8,503 nt of DNA from Actinomycetota bacterium (GTDB lineage: Bacteria > Actinomycetota > Thermoleophilia > Gaiellales > Gaiellaceae): NCBI GenBank assembly GCA_013812465.1, contig JACCTK010000093.1, forward strand, positions 1 to 8,503. The letters run 5' to 3'. Every line of letters starts with the position of its first letter. The first letter of the stretch is position 1. A program made the translations under genes and the position numbers. Shown piece by piece: positions 1-6,438 of the stretch. The notes beneath the pieces are model-generated. The model did no database searches. It was not told the DNA's origin and saw nothing but the letters and a program-made list of their open reading frames with translations.

Positions 1-1136
1 GGGCCGACGATCTTGTCGACCGCCTGCGGCTCCATCAGCTTGCCGCCGACTCCGATGGCGCCCGCGAGCATCGCCATCTGCAAGGGCGTTACGAGCATCC
101 GCTCCTGCCCGAACGCCATGCGGCCCGCGTCGACCTCGGGATCCTGCTTCGGGTAATACAGCTGCCGGCGCTGGTACAGACCGCTCGCCACGCGCTCGTC
201 GGTCGGGGTCTCGAGCGGTGGCCGCTCGTAGAAGCCGAAACGCTTTGCCGTGTCGAGGATGCGCTTCGCGCCAAGCTCCTTGCCGATGTTGCAGAACACC
301 GAGTTGACCGAGTACGTGAGCGCGGTCTCGAGGTCGACCGTGCCGAAGGGCGAGGAGGTGTCGAAGTTGTTGACGCGCTTCCCGTAGACCGTGCAGTACC
401 CGGGGTCGACGAACGAGGACTCGGGCTTGAACTTCTTCGACTCGAGCGCGGCGGCGGCGGTGATCACCTTGAAGGTCGACCCCGGCACGTAGAGGCCGGC
501 GCTGGCCCGGTTCAGCAGCGCTGCAGCCGGTTGGCAGTCTGCCTTGATCCGCGAGATCTGTCCGAAGTTGTTCTCCACCAGATTGGGGTCGAAGCTGGGA
601 GACGACGCCATCACGCGCACCTTCCCCGTGCGCGGATCGAGGGCGACAACGGCGCCGCACTGCCTGCCCAGCTGCTCGAGCGCCACCTCCTGCGCCTCGA
701 GATCGAGATTCGTGATCACGTCATTTCCCTCGATCGCCTTGCCGCGAAACTCGTCGAGCGCCTTGTCCACGAGCGTCGAGAGGCTCGCATTCGAGGCGGT
801 GAGGTAGTCGTTCAGGGAGCGCTCGAGACCTGTTCGCGACCGCTCGACGGTCGAGTACCCGACGACGTGCGCGGCCAGCGAGCCGTACGGATAGCGCCGG
901 AAGAAGAGCGATTTCCGCTCGACCTTCCGCTCGTTGTTCCGCGCGAGGCGCTTCCGCGGCTTCCAGGAGAAGATGAGGCCGCGGTCGACGGAGAACTCGG
1001 CCACGCGCTTGATCGCGTTGTCCTGGCGATCGGCGAGGCCGGCCGCGGCCCACGTCTGCCAGTACGTCGTCATCACCACGAGCACGCCGACGAGCGCGAG
1101 CGCGACGTACGTGAGCCTGACGATCTGCCTGTTCAC
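1..1136 (-). CDS. pbpA: Penicillin-binding protein PbpA, class B transpeptidase (partial, C-terminus off left edge)
   Basis: This is a peptidoglycan D,D-transpeptidase that crosslinks stem peptides on the outer face of the membrane, partnered with the RodA encoded just upstream. I read it by translating the reverse complement from a GTG at 1136-1134, which shares GTGA with the rodA stop; 378 residues are visible. In order: a short cytoplasmic stub, one membrane segment (about residues 5-24), an N-terminal dimerisation-type domain with the usual RTGLERSLNDYL stretch, then the transpeptidase domain. The catalytic SxxK is S220-T-F-K223 in PGSTFKV, and the SxN motif is S276-V-N278. The KTG motif lies past the edge, so the gene is cut by the window, not broken. 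Cysteines C248 and C282 match in position a pair I recall in mycobacterial PbpA and may form a disulfide on the outer face. The order rodA-pbpA after pstP is the actinobacterial arrangement. The family is certain; the symbol rests on gene order. Confidence 0.95.
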   Translation of the reverse strand, partial: MNRQIVRLTYVALALVGVLVVMTTYWQTWAAAGLADRQDNAIKRVAEFSVDRGLIFSWKPRKRLARNNERKVERKSLFFRRYPYGSLAAHVVGYSTVERSRTGLERSLNDYLTASNASLSTLVDKALDEFRGKAIEGNDVITNLDLEAQEVALEQLGRQCGAVVALDPRTGKVRVMASSPSFDPNLVENNFGQISRIKADCQPAAALLNRASAGLYVPGSTFKVITAAAALESKKFKPESSFVDPGYCTVYGKRVNNFDTSSPFGTVDLETALTYSVNSVFCNIGKELGAKRILDTAKRFGFYERPPLETPTDERVASGLYQRRQLYYPKQDPEVDAGRMAFGQERMLVTPLQMAMLAGAIGVGGKLMEPQAVDKIVG

Positions 1137-2434
1137 CGCGGGGCGTTCGCCCTGTTGGAGACCAGCAGCAGCCCTGCGAGCAGAAGGAAGTTGGCCACGA
1201 TGCTCGTGCCTCCGTACGACACGAACGGAAGCGTGATCCCGGTCAGCGGAACCAGCCGAAGGACGCCGCCGACGATGACGAACGTCTGCAGCGCGAACCC
1301 GAACGTGAGCCCGGCGGCGAGGAGCTTCGAGAAGCCGTCCTGGGCCCGGAGCGCGATCCGCATCCCGCGCGCCACGAAGACCATGTAGCAGAGCAGGAGC
1401 GCCGCGGCTCCGATCAGCCCGAGCTCCTGCGCGATCGCCGAGTAGATGAAGTCGGTGCCCAGGGCCGGGATGAGCTCGGTCCCGTCGGTCGAGGTGAAGG
1501 TGCCCTCACCGAGGCCGGTCCCGCCGAAGCCGCCGTTTCCGATCGAGTACAGGCTCTTCACGAGCTGGTACGAGGCGCAGTTCTGCCGGAGCTCGAGCTT
1601 CCCGTTCAGGGCGCAGAACACGCGCTCGTCAGTCCAGGGCTCGAGCCAGATCGTCACCCGCTCGTGCACGCGGTCGATGGCGTTGTAGAGAAGGGCGGCG
1701 CCTCCGACGAAGAGCGTGAGGCCCGCCGCCACGAACAGAGCCTTCCCGGTCGCGACGTAGAGCATGGCCAGGAAGATCCCGAAGTTCAGAAGCGCGCTCC
1801 CGAGATCGTTGGTCTGGACGATGACCAGCATGGCCGCGCCCCAGATCGCCAGGAGCGGCCCGAAGTCCTTCAGGCGCCCCTGCGCCAGCACCTCGCGCTT
1901 CTCGCGCAGGTAGCCCGCGAGGAAGAGGATCAGGCAGATCTTCGCGAGCTCTCCGGGCTGGAAGCGAAGCGGCCCGATGTCGATCCAGAGCCGCACCCCG
2001 TTGACCCGCTCACCGAGCCCCGGCACCGAGGGAAGCAGGAGCAGAAAGACAGCTGCGACCCCGAAGAGGTACCGATACGACTCGAGCACGCGGTAGTCGT
2101 GGCGGAGCGCGACGAGCGCCGCGGCGAAGACCCCGAGGCCGATCAGGACCCAGAGCGCTTGCCGGCCGCCGTCATCGGCGTCGAGCCGGTAGTTGAGCGC
2201 CAGGCCGAAAGCAGTGAGGACGGCGGTCAACGGGAGCAGGGCGCCGTCCGCATAGGGCGCCGTCCGGCGTACGACGATGTGCGCTGCCAGATAGAGAGCG
2301 AGGAAGACGGCGCCGTAGCCGATGGCGCTCGGTGAGATCTCGGACTCGCGGGCGATGGTGACGCTCGCAAGCGCGGTGCCGGCGATCACTCCCGCGACGA
2401 GAACGCCGCCGAGCTCCCTGTTCCGCGCCGTCAT
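1133..2434 (-). CDS. rodA: SEDS-family peptidoglycan glycosyltransferase RodA (FtsW/RodA/SpoVE)
   Basis: This is an integral membrane lipid II polymerase that extends glycan strands and works with a class B PBP, here PbpA. The 433-residue protein is hydrophobic throughout, with about ten likely membrane helices. Family landmarks are NGVRLWIDIGPLRFQPGE (about residues 145-162), QTNDLGSALL (207-215), GTDFIYSAIAQELG with the presumed catalytic aspartate D328 (326-339), and LPFVSYGGTSIVANF near the C-terminus (402-416). It also shares actinobacterial RodA stretches such as RRTAPYADGALLPL and GGVLRLVPLTGITLPF. The outer loop before YQLVKSLYSIGNGG carries an extra stretch with two cysteines, C274 and C286, that I do not recall in mycobacterial RodA. 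The ATG start (2434-2432) overlaps the pstP stop as ATGA, and the stop overlaps the pbpA GTG. No good Shine-Dalgarno is visible, so translational coupling is likely. FtsW is the alternative; the operon context favours RodA. Confidence 0.95.
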   Translation of the reverse strand: MTARNRELGGVLVAGVIAGTALASVTIARESEISPSAIGYGAVFLALYLAAHIVVRRTAPYADGALLPLTAVLTAFGLALNYRLDADDGGRQALWVLIGLGVFAAALVALRHDYRVLESYRYLFGVAAVFLLLLPSVPGLGERVNGVRLWIDIGPLRFQPGELAKICLILFLAGYLREKREVLAQGRLKDFGPLLAIWGAAMLVIVQTNDLGSALLNFGIFLAMLYVATGKALFVAAGLTLFVGGAALLYNAIDRVHERVTIWLEPWTDERVFCALNGKLELRQNCASYQLVKSLYSIGNGGFGGTGLGEGTFTSTDGTELIPALGTDFIYSAIAQELGLIGAAALLLCYMVFVARGMRIALRAQDGFSKLLAAGLTFGFALQTFVIVGGVLRLVPLTGITLPFVSYGGTSIVANFLLLAGLLLVSNRANAPR

Positions 2435-3378
2435 CGAACGGCCAGGTAGAGCACGAGCAGGCCGACCACGAGCACGGACACGATGAGGCCCAACGCCGCG
2501 ACTCGGCCACCGGAGCCCGCGCCGTGACGGCTCGCCTCGGGCTCGGCTGCGACAGACTCGCTCGCCGCTGGCGGCGTCTCCTCGCCGGTTGGCCCGATCG
2601 TCGCGGGCGTGGCCGTCGCCTCGAGCGCCGGCTCGGGCTCGCGAGCCGGGTCAGGCGCCTGATCGTCGACGATCTCAAAGAGGACGACGGTGATGTTGTC
2701 CTCGCCGCCCCGAGCGTTCGCGGCAGCCACGAGCGCGTCGGCGGCCGGCTCCGGATCGCCGCCGGCCGACTCGATCGCCGAGAACACGTCGTCGTCCGAG
2801 ATCATGACCGAGAGCCCGTCCGAGCAGACGAGGAAGAGATCGCCAGGCTCGGCTTGCATGGTGAAGGCGTCCACCTCGACGCTCGGCTCCGTCCCGAGCG
2901 CCCGCGTGATCGCCGAGCGCTGCGGGTGGCGCTCGGCCTCCTCGGGTGTGAGCACGCCGCTCTCGACCAGCTCGGCGACGAGAGAGTGGTCGGTCGTGAG
3001 CTGCTCGAGCGTGCCGTCGCGGAGGAGATAGGCGCGCGAGTCGCCAACGTGTCCGATGGCCACGGCGCCGCTCGAGGAGTCGACCAGAGCCGCGGTGACG
3101 GTGGTTCCCATGCCCGCCGTTTTGGGATCGTTGTGCGAGCGCTCCCAGATCCGCTTGTTGGCCTCGACGATCAGCGCGGCCACGCCCTCGGCGCCGCGCG
3201 TCTCGCTCCCTGCCTCCTCGAGCGCCGCGGCTGCGAGTCCCGCTGCCACCTCGCCCGCCCGCGCGCCTCCCATGCCGTCGGCGACGGCGAAGAGTGGCGG
3301 CTCGCAGATGAACGCGTCCTCGTTACGGCGCCGGCGCCGGCCGGTGTCGGTGACTCCTGCCGCCCGCCCGATCTTCAT
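2431..3378 (-). CDS. pstP: PP2C-family Ser/Thr protein phosphatase PstP
   Basis: This is a metal-dependent phosphatase that removes phosphate from Ser/Thr targets of the locus kinases. It has 315 residues from an ATG at 3378-3376, sharing ATGA with the fhaB stop. PPM motifs appear in order: RRRRRNEDAF (D21), ADGMGGARAGEVA (D34, G35), GMGTT (89-93), GHVGDSRAYLL (109-119), TTDHSL, LVCSDGLS (D187) and GGEDNITVVLF (D227, N228). All the expected metal-binding aspartates are present, so it should be active. An acidic, Ala/Pro-rich linker (about 237-285) leads to a single membrane helix at about 292-314. The protein ends there, at VR, with no outer domain, whereas the mycobacterial protein as I recall has a sizeable extracellular region after its helix. 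The frame stays open upstream to 3948, but that part overlaps fhaB and has no family similarity. Confidence 0.95.
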   Translation of the reverse strand: MKIGRAAGVTDTGRRRRRNEDAFICEPPLFAVADGMGGARAGEVAAGLAAAALEEAGSETRGAEGVAALIVEANKRIWERSHNDPKTAGMGTTVTAALVDSSSGAVAIGHVGDSRAYLLRDGTLEQLTTDHSLVAELVESGVLTPEEAERHPQRSAITRALGTEPSVEVDAFTMQAEPGDLFLVCSDGLSVMISDDDVFSAIESAGGDPEPAADALVAAANARGGEDNITVVLFEIVDDQAPDPAREPEPALEATATPATIGPTGEETPPAASESVAAEPEASRHGAGSGGRVAALGLIVSVLVVGLLVLYLAVR

Positions 3379-3860
3379 GTCTCGAGCTTCAACTCCGTCT
3401 GGCCGACTCGGAGGACATCGCCGGCGCGAAGGCGCTGGGCCGTGACTCTCTCTCCGTTGACGAACGTGCCGTTCGTGGAGCCCAAATCCTCGACCCAGAC
3501 CCCGTCTGCTCGCGGCTCGACTCGCGCATGCTGTCCGGAGGCGAACTCGTCGCCGTCCAGGTGTATTCCGACGCCGTCCTCTCGACCGATGACCGTGACG
3601 CCGCCGATGTCGATGTTTCGCCCGGCCGGCAGCCCTGGGCCTGCGAGCACATGCAAGCGCGGCGGACGCGGGCGCACGCCCAGCTCCTCTCGGAGCGCTG
3701 ACGCCTCGGCGGCGCCCAGGATGATGCTCTCCTGGGGCGCCCCGCCGATGTCCTTGGTCGCCGAGCGGACGACCAGCAGGATGAACCCGTAGAGGGCGAC
3801 GAGAAACACGATCTTGAGGATAAGGAGTGTCTCGTCGGCTGCGAGCGCCAAGAGCGTCAC
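3375..3860 (-). CDS. fhaB: Membrane-anchored FHA-domain protein FhaB (FipA-like)
   Basis: This is a phosphothreonine-reading adaptor. In mycobacteria the FhaB/FipA orthologue links kinase signalling to wall synthesis and division proteins. It has 161 residues. An N-terminal membrane helix (about 12-32) is followed by a short linker (33-67) and a C-terminal FHA domain (about 68-160). FHA landmarks are IGRED with R93, SGQH with S108 and H111, and GSTNGTFVNG with N130 and N135, so the phosphopeptide-binding residues are intact. The size matches the usual FhaB. The start is GTG at 3860-3858, overlapping the fhaA stop as GTGA. No Shine-Dalgarno is evident upstream, which again points to coupling. 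It is followed by pstP with an ATGA overlap. The family call is firm; the partner proteins are inferred from relatives. Confidence 0.93.
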   Translation of the reverse strand: MTLLALAADETLLILKIVFLVALYGFILLVVRSATKDIGGAPQESIILGAAEASALREELGVRPRPPRLHVLAGPGLPAGRNIDIGGVTVIGREDGVGIHLDGDEFASGQHARVEPRADGVWVEDLGSTNGTFVNGERVTAQRLRAGDVLRVGQTELKLET

Positions 3861-4648
3861 GGCAGCGATCGCCCGAAGACGATCTCCGTCGATCCGAGCG
3901 TGATCCGGTCGCCGTCGCGGAGTCGCTCGCGCGCCACCTGCTTGCCATTCACAGCCGTTCCGTTCGTGGACTCGAGGTCGACGATCCAGTACGTCGCGCC
4001 CTCCTGGCGAAGCTCGGCGTGACGGCGGGAGACGTTGACGTCCGGCACGGGAACGTCACATCCGCGCGAGCGTCCGAGAACGACCCGCGGCGTGGTGATC
4101 TCGTGCTTGGCGCCCGCCACCGTCAGCGTCACCACCTCCCGTTCCGGCGGGGGCGGTGGCGTCTCCTCCGCCTCGGGCGGCGCGACGACCGTCGGTGGCC
4201 GATACACCATCGTCTGCGCAGGCTGCTCGAGCGGGAGCTCCGCGGGCGGTGGCTCGCGCTTCTCGTTCGGCGCAACCTGCGCCTGGACGAGGCGGGTGGC
4301 GATTCCGAACTCGCCGACCGCCAGATCCTCGTCGGTGGTCACGAGCACGCTCGGCGCGGTCAGGAGCGCGTATTTCTCGCGGCGCGCATGCTCGGCGAGG
4401 TACTCCTGCAGCTCCGCGACAAGGGACTCCTCGTAGCCTCCGAACTGCCTCCGGTCCTGGGCGGAGAGGTAGACGGTGTACTCGTTCGGCACGTACACGC
4501 GTGACACGGAGACCGTGCGGTGGTCGTCCATCTCCTTTACGAGCTTGCGCGCGAGCTCGATCGGCTGGACGTGCGTGCGAAACGCGCGCCCGAAGACGCC
4601 CTCGAAGAGACCTTCGATCTTGGATTCGATCGTGCGCAGTACGGACAT
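3857..4648 (-). CDS. fhaA: FHA-domain protein FhaA with N-terminal DUF3662 domain
   Basis: This is a soluble phosphothreonine-binding adaptor of the wall-synthesis locus. In mycobacteria FhaA reads kinase-dependent phosphorylation of wall-synthesis partners. It has 263 residues from the ATG at 4648-4646. The N-terminus, starting MSVLRTIESKIEGLFEG and running through FRTHVQPIELARKLVKEMD, is the typical DUF3662 opening and fixes this start, although the frame stays open upstream. DUF3662 spans about 1-120. A proline/glutamate-rich linker follows (about 126-170), with a run of prolines and a TMVYRPPT segment. The C-terminal FHA domain (about 171-260) keeps LGRS with R193, VSRRH with S207 and H210, and ESTNGTAVNG with N229 and N234. 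A GAGG lies 12 bases upstream of the ATG, a slightly long spacing. The gap to the kinase stop is only 25 bases, so they are probably co-transcribed. Confidence 0.94.
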   Translation of the reverse strand: MSVLRTIESKIEGLFEGVFGRAFRTHVQPIELARKLVKEMDDHRTVSVSRVYVPNEYTVYLSAQDRRQFGGYEESLVAELQEYLAEHARREKYALLTAPSVLVTTDEDLAVGEFGIATRLVQAQVAPNEKREPPPAELPLEQPAQTMVYRPPTVVAPPEAEETPPPPPEREVVTLTVAGAKHEITTPRVVLGRSRGCDVPVPDVNVSRRHAELRQEGATYWIVDLESTNGTAVNGKQVARERLRDGDRITLGSTEIVFGRSLP

Positions 4649-4673
4649 TCCGGGGGGTTGCCTCGGGGCGAGT

Positions 4674-6293
4674 CTAGCTACGGGTTCCGGCCGCAACAGC
4701 GGCCGCGAATCCCCAAACGAGCGCCAGGAGCAGCGCTGCGGGAATCCCCACGCCGGCCGCGACAGAGCCGGCGAGCAGCGCAACGCCGACAGCTAGCACG
4801 CCGTAGCGCGAGAGCCGGCGAGCCCATGGCATGATCGTGGCCGCGAGACCCAGAATCCCCGCTCCCAGTAGCAGGAGCGGATCCAACAGCACGGCTTCCC
4901 AGAGCCCGGCCGCGATTTCGCCCAGAGAGTCGTGAGGCGTGAGGCTAAGGCGGTCCGCGGGCGCGCTTGCAACCGGAAGATCGTCTCCCGCGACCCCTGC
5001 GAAAAGCGTCGCCGTGAGCACGGCAACGATCGCGTGGGCCGCGCGCCGCGCCATGCCCCGTGCGGGCTGAACGGCGAGCGGCACGAGCGCGAGCAGTCCC
5101 AACGGCGCGAGCAGCGGCCCCGACATGAAGAGCGCTCCGAAGCGGGCATCCCGCCAGGAGAGTGCGAGCCAGGCGAGCGCGAGTGCTCCGTACAGAACCG
5201 CTGCGCTCTCTGCGACGTTGCCGAGCGGGAAGATCGGAGCGGCCAGCGCGATCACGAGGCCGATGCGCGGCATGCGCCAGGTGACGAGCGCGGCGCCGAC
5301 GGCGATCGCCGCCACGAGCGCGGGCGGCCAGAAGGGAAGCAGAGTCGCGCCGAGGAGGGCGCTCACGCCCGCGATTCCAGGCGGGACGAGACGGCGAATG
5401 AGCAGTCGCGGGCCTGTGGCGGCAGTCTCGATCGCCTCCGGACGACTCGGCGCCCGGCGCGGGCTCTCCTTGCGAAGGGCGTTTCGGAGATCGGAGGCGA
5501 GCGCCGACGCTCGCGGCCTTCGCTCTGGCTCGCTTGCGAGGGCGCCGTCGATCGCAGCCAGCAGCCTGCGGGGCAGATCGCGCCGCTCGCTGGCGAGCGG
5601 CGGCGCGCCGGCCTCGATCGCGCGCGCCACCTCCTGGAGCGGAACGCCCCAGAAGGGGTGCCTTCCCGCGAGCGCCTCCCAGAGCAGAACGCCGACGGCC
5701 CACACGTCGCTCTCGGCGGTCGCCTCGGCGCCTGCCAGGCGCTCCGGGGCGATGTACGCGAGCGTCCCCGGGACGTCTCCGACGGCGGTCAGGGTGTCCG
5801 CGCCGTCGAACTGGGCGAGACCGAAGTCGAGGAGGCGAACCGCTATCTCATCGCGCTCTTCGAGCAGGAGATTCGACGGCTTGACATCGCGGTGCACGAT
5901 TCCCGTCCGGTGCGCGTGGGCGAGGGCGTCCAGCACCTGGGCGGCGACCTCGACGGCATCCTCGTCCGAGAGCCCGTCCGTGCGCATCGTCTCGCGCAAG
6001 GTGCGTCCGGCGACGTACTCGTACGCGATGTAGACGTGCGTGGAGTCATGTCCGACGTCGTACGCGCGCACGCACCGCTCGTGGCGCAACCGCCGCGCGG
6101 CCAACGCCTCGCGCTCCGCGCGGGCGGCGGCCTTCCCCTCTCGGGGGATGATCTTCAGCGCGACGTCGAGGCCCGTGCGCTCGTCGCAGGCCAGCCAGAC
6201 AGAGCCCGACCCGCCGCTCCCGAGCGGGCGAACCGGGCGATAGCGTCCGAGCACGAGCTCGTGGGTGGATGGGGCGATCGCGACGGTCGACAC
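4674..6293 (-). CDS. Ser/Thr protein kinase with polytopic membrane C-terminus
   Basis: This is a eukaryotic-type kinase expected to phosphorylate Ser/Thr on proteins of the adjoining wall operon. It has 539 residues from GTG 6293-6291. The kinase domain (about 18-272) is complete: glycine loop LGSGGSGSVW (24-33), K47 in VALKI, a candidate helix-C glutamate E62, HRD 134-136 with K138 and N141, DFG 156-158, activation-loop threonines T167, T169 and T177, APE-type IAPE (181-184) and SDVWAVG (D196). After a basic linker (about 273-300), residues 303-536 form roughly eight or nine hydrophobic segments with one larger hydrophilic loop (about 436-462). No PASTA repeats or other recognisable sensor domain are visible. 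Wall-locus kinases such as PknB normally have one membrane helix, so this is neither a standard PknA nor a standard PknB. The start is chosen because AAGAGGG lies 8 bases upstream and the N-terminal 40 residues of the longer frame look non-coding. It is probably the first gene of the operon. Confidence 0.9.
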   Translation of the reverse strand: MSTVAIAPSTHELVLGRYRPVRPLGSGGSGSVWLACDERTGLDVALKIIPREGKAAARAEREALAARRLRHERCVRAYDVGHDSTHVYIAYEYVAGRTLRETMRTDGLSDEDAVEVAAQVLDALAHAHRTGIVHRDVKPSNLLLEERDEIAVRLLDFGLAQFDGADTLTAVGDVPGTLAYIAPERLAGAEATAESDVWAVGVLLWEALAGRHPFWGVPLQEVARAIEAGAPPLASERRDLPRRLLAAIDGALASEPERRPRASALASDLRNALRKESPRRAPSRPEAIETAATGPRLLIRRLVPPGIAGVSALLGATLLPFWPPALVAAIAVGAALVTWRMPRIGLVIALAAPIFPLGNVAESAAVLYGALALAWLALSWRDARFGALFMSGPLLAPLGLLALVPLAVQPARGMARRAAHAIVAVLTATLFAGVAGDDLPVASAPADRLSLTPHDSLGEIAAGLWEAVLLDPLLLLGAGILGLAATIMPWARRLSRYGVLAVGVALLAGSVAAGVGIPAALLLALVWGFAAAVAAGTRS

Positions 6294-6438
6294 CGGTAGC
6301 GCCCTCTTGGCCGCCGTGCGGGGAACTCCTGCGAGCTCAACGACGCACTGGATTTCCAGCGCTTTGCCTCGCCGTCTCTCGTTCAGGGCTGCGCCCACGT
6401 TCCGATCGAGCATCTAGACTCGCGGCGGGATTGATGGC
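6294..6438. promoter_or_regulatory. Divergent intergenic region between the kinase operon and the CARDB-like gene
   Basis: These 145 bases separate two divergent start codons (GTG at 6293 leftward, GTG at 6439 rightward), so promoters for both units should lie here or just inside the flanking genes. I see no convincing -35/-10 pair on either strand. A TAGACT hexamer at 6415-6420 could be a rightward -10 element but has no good -35 partner. A short inverted repeat (CTGGA, two bases, TCCAG) spans 6348-6359, too short to be called an operator. GGCGGGA at 6424-6430 is a plausible weak ribosome site for the rightward gene, with 8 bases to its GTG. The leftward frame is open across 6294-6413 but does not look coding. 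Confidence 0.45.
6302..6308 (-). promoter_or_regulatory. Ribosome binding site deciding the kinase start
   Basis: On the minus strand AAGAGGG sits 8 bases upstream of the GTG at 6293-6291. It is the strongest Shine-Dalgarno-like sequence I noticed at any start in this window. It supports this start over the ATG at 6413-6411, which would add 40 residues. The downstream genes of the operon have weak or no such site and instead overlap their upstream neighbours. Confidence 0.65.

Noticed and set aside
531..1388. Long plus-strand open frame opposite pbpA and rodA
   Set aside because: It is antisense to two genes with complete family motifs, shows no recognisable domain and has the Arg/Ala/Pro-rich look of a GC-rich shadow frame.
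1664..2335. Plus-strand open frame opposite rodA
   Set aside because: It is Glu/Arg/Gln-rich with no domain signal, a typical complement of a hydrophobic membrane protein gene.
2524..3792. 422-codon plus-strand open frame opposite pstP and fhaB
   Set aside because: Both minus-strand genes carry all their active or binding residues, and this frame resembles nothing and spans a gene junction.
3379..3948. Longer pstP starting at 3948
   Set aside because: The additional 190 residues are an off-frame reading of fhaB, and the PP2C domain begins at the ATG overlapping the fhaB stop.
4649..4783. Longer fhaA starting at 4783
   Set aside because: It would overlap the kinase gene, and the conserved DUF3662 N-terminus begins exactly at the ATG at 4648.
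4932..6299. 455-codon plus-strand open frame opposite the kinase
   Set aside because: It is antisense to an intact kinase domain, and its composition is that of a shadow frame.
6294..6413. Upstream ATG (6413) as start of the kinase
   Set aside because: The extra 40 residues have mixed third-base use and no family similarity, and the GTG at 6293 has a well-spaced AAGAGGG.
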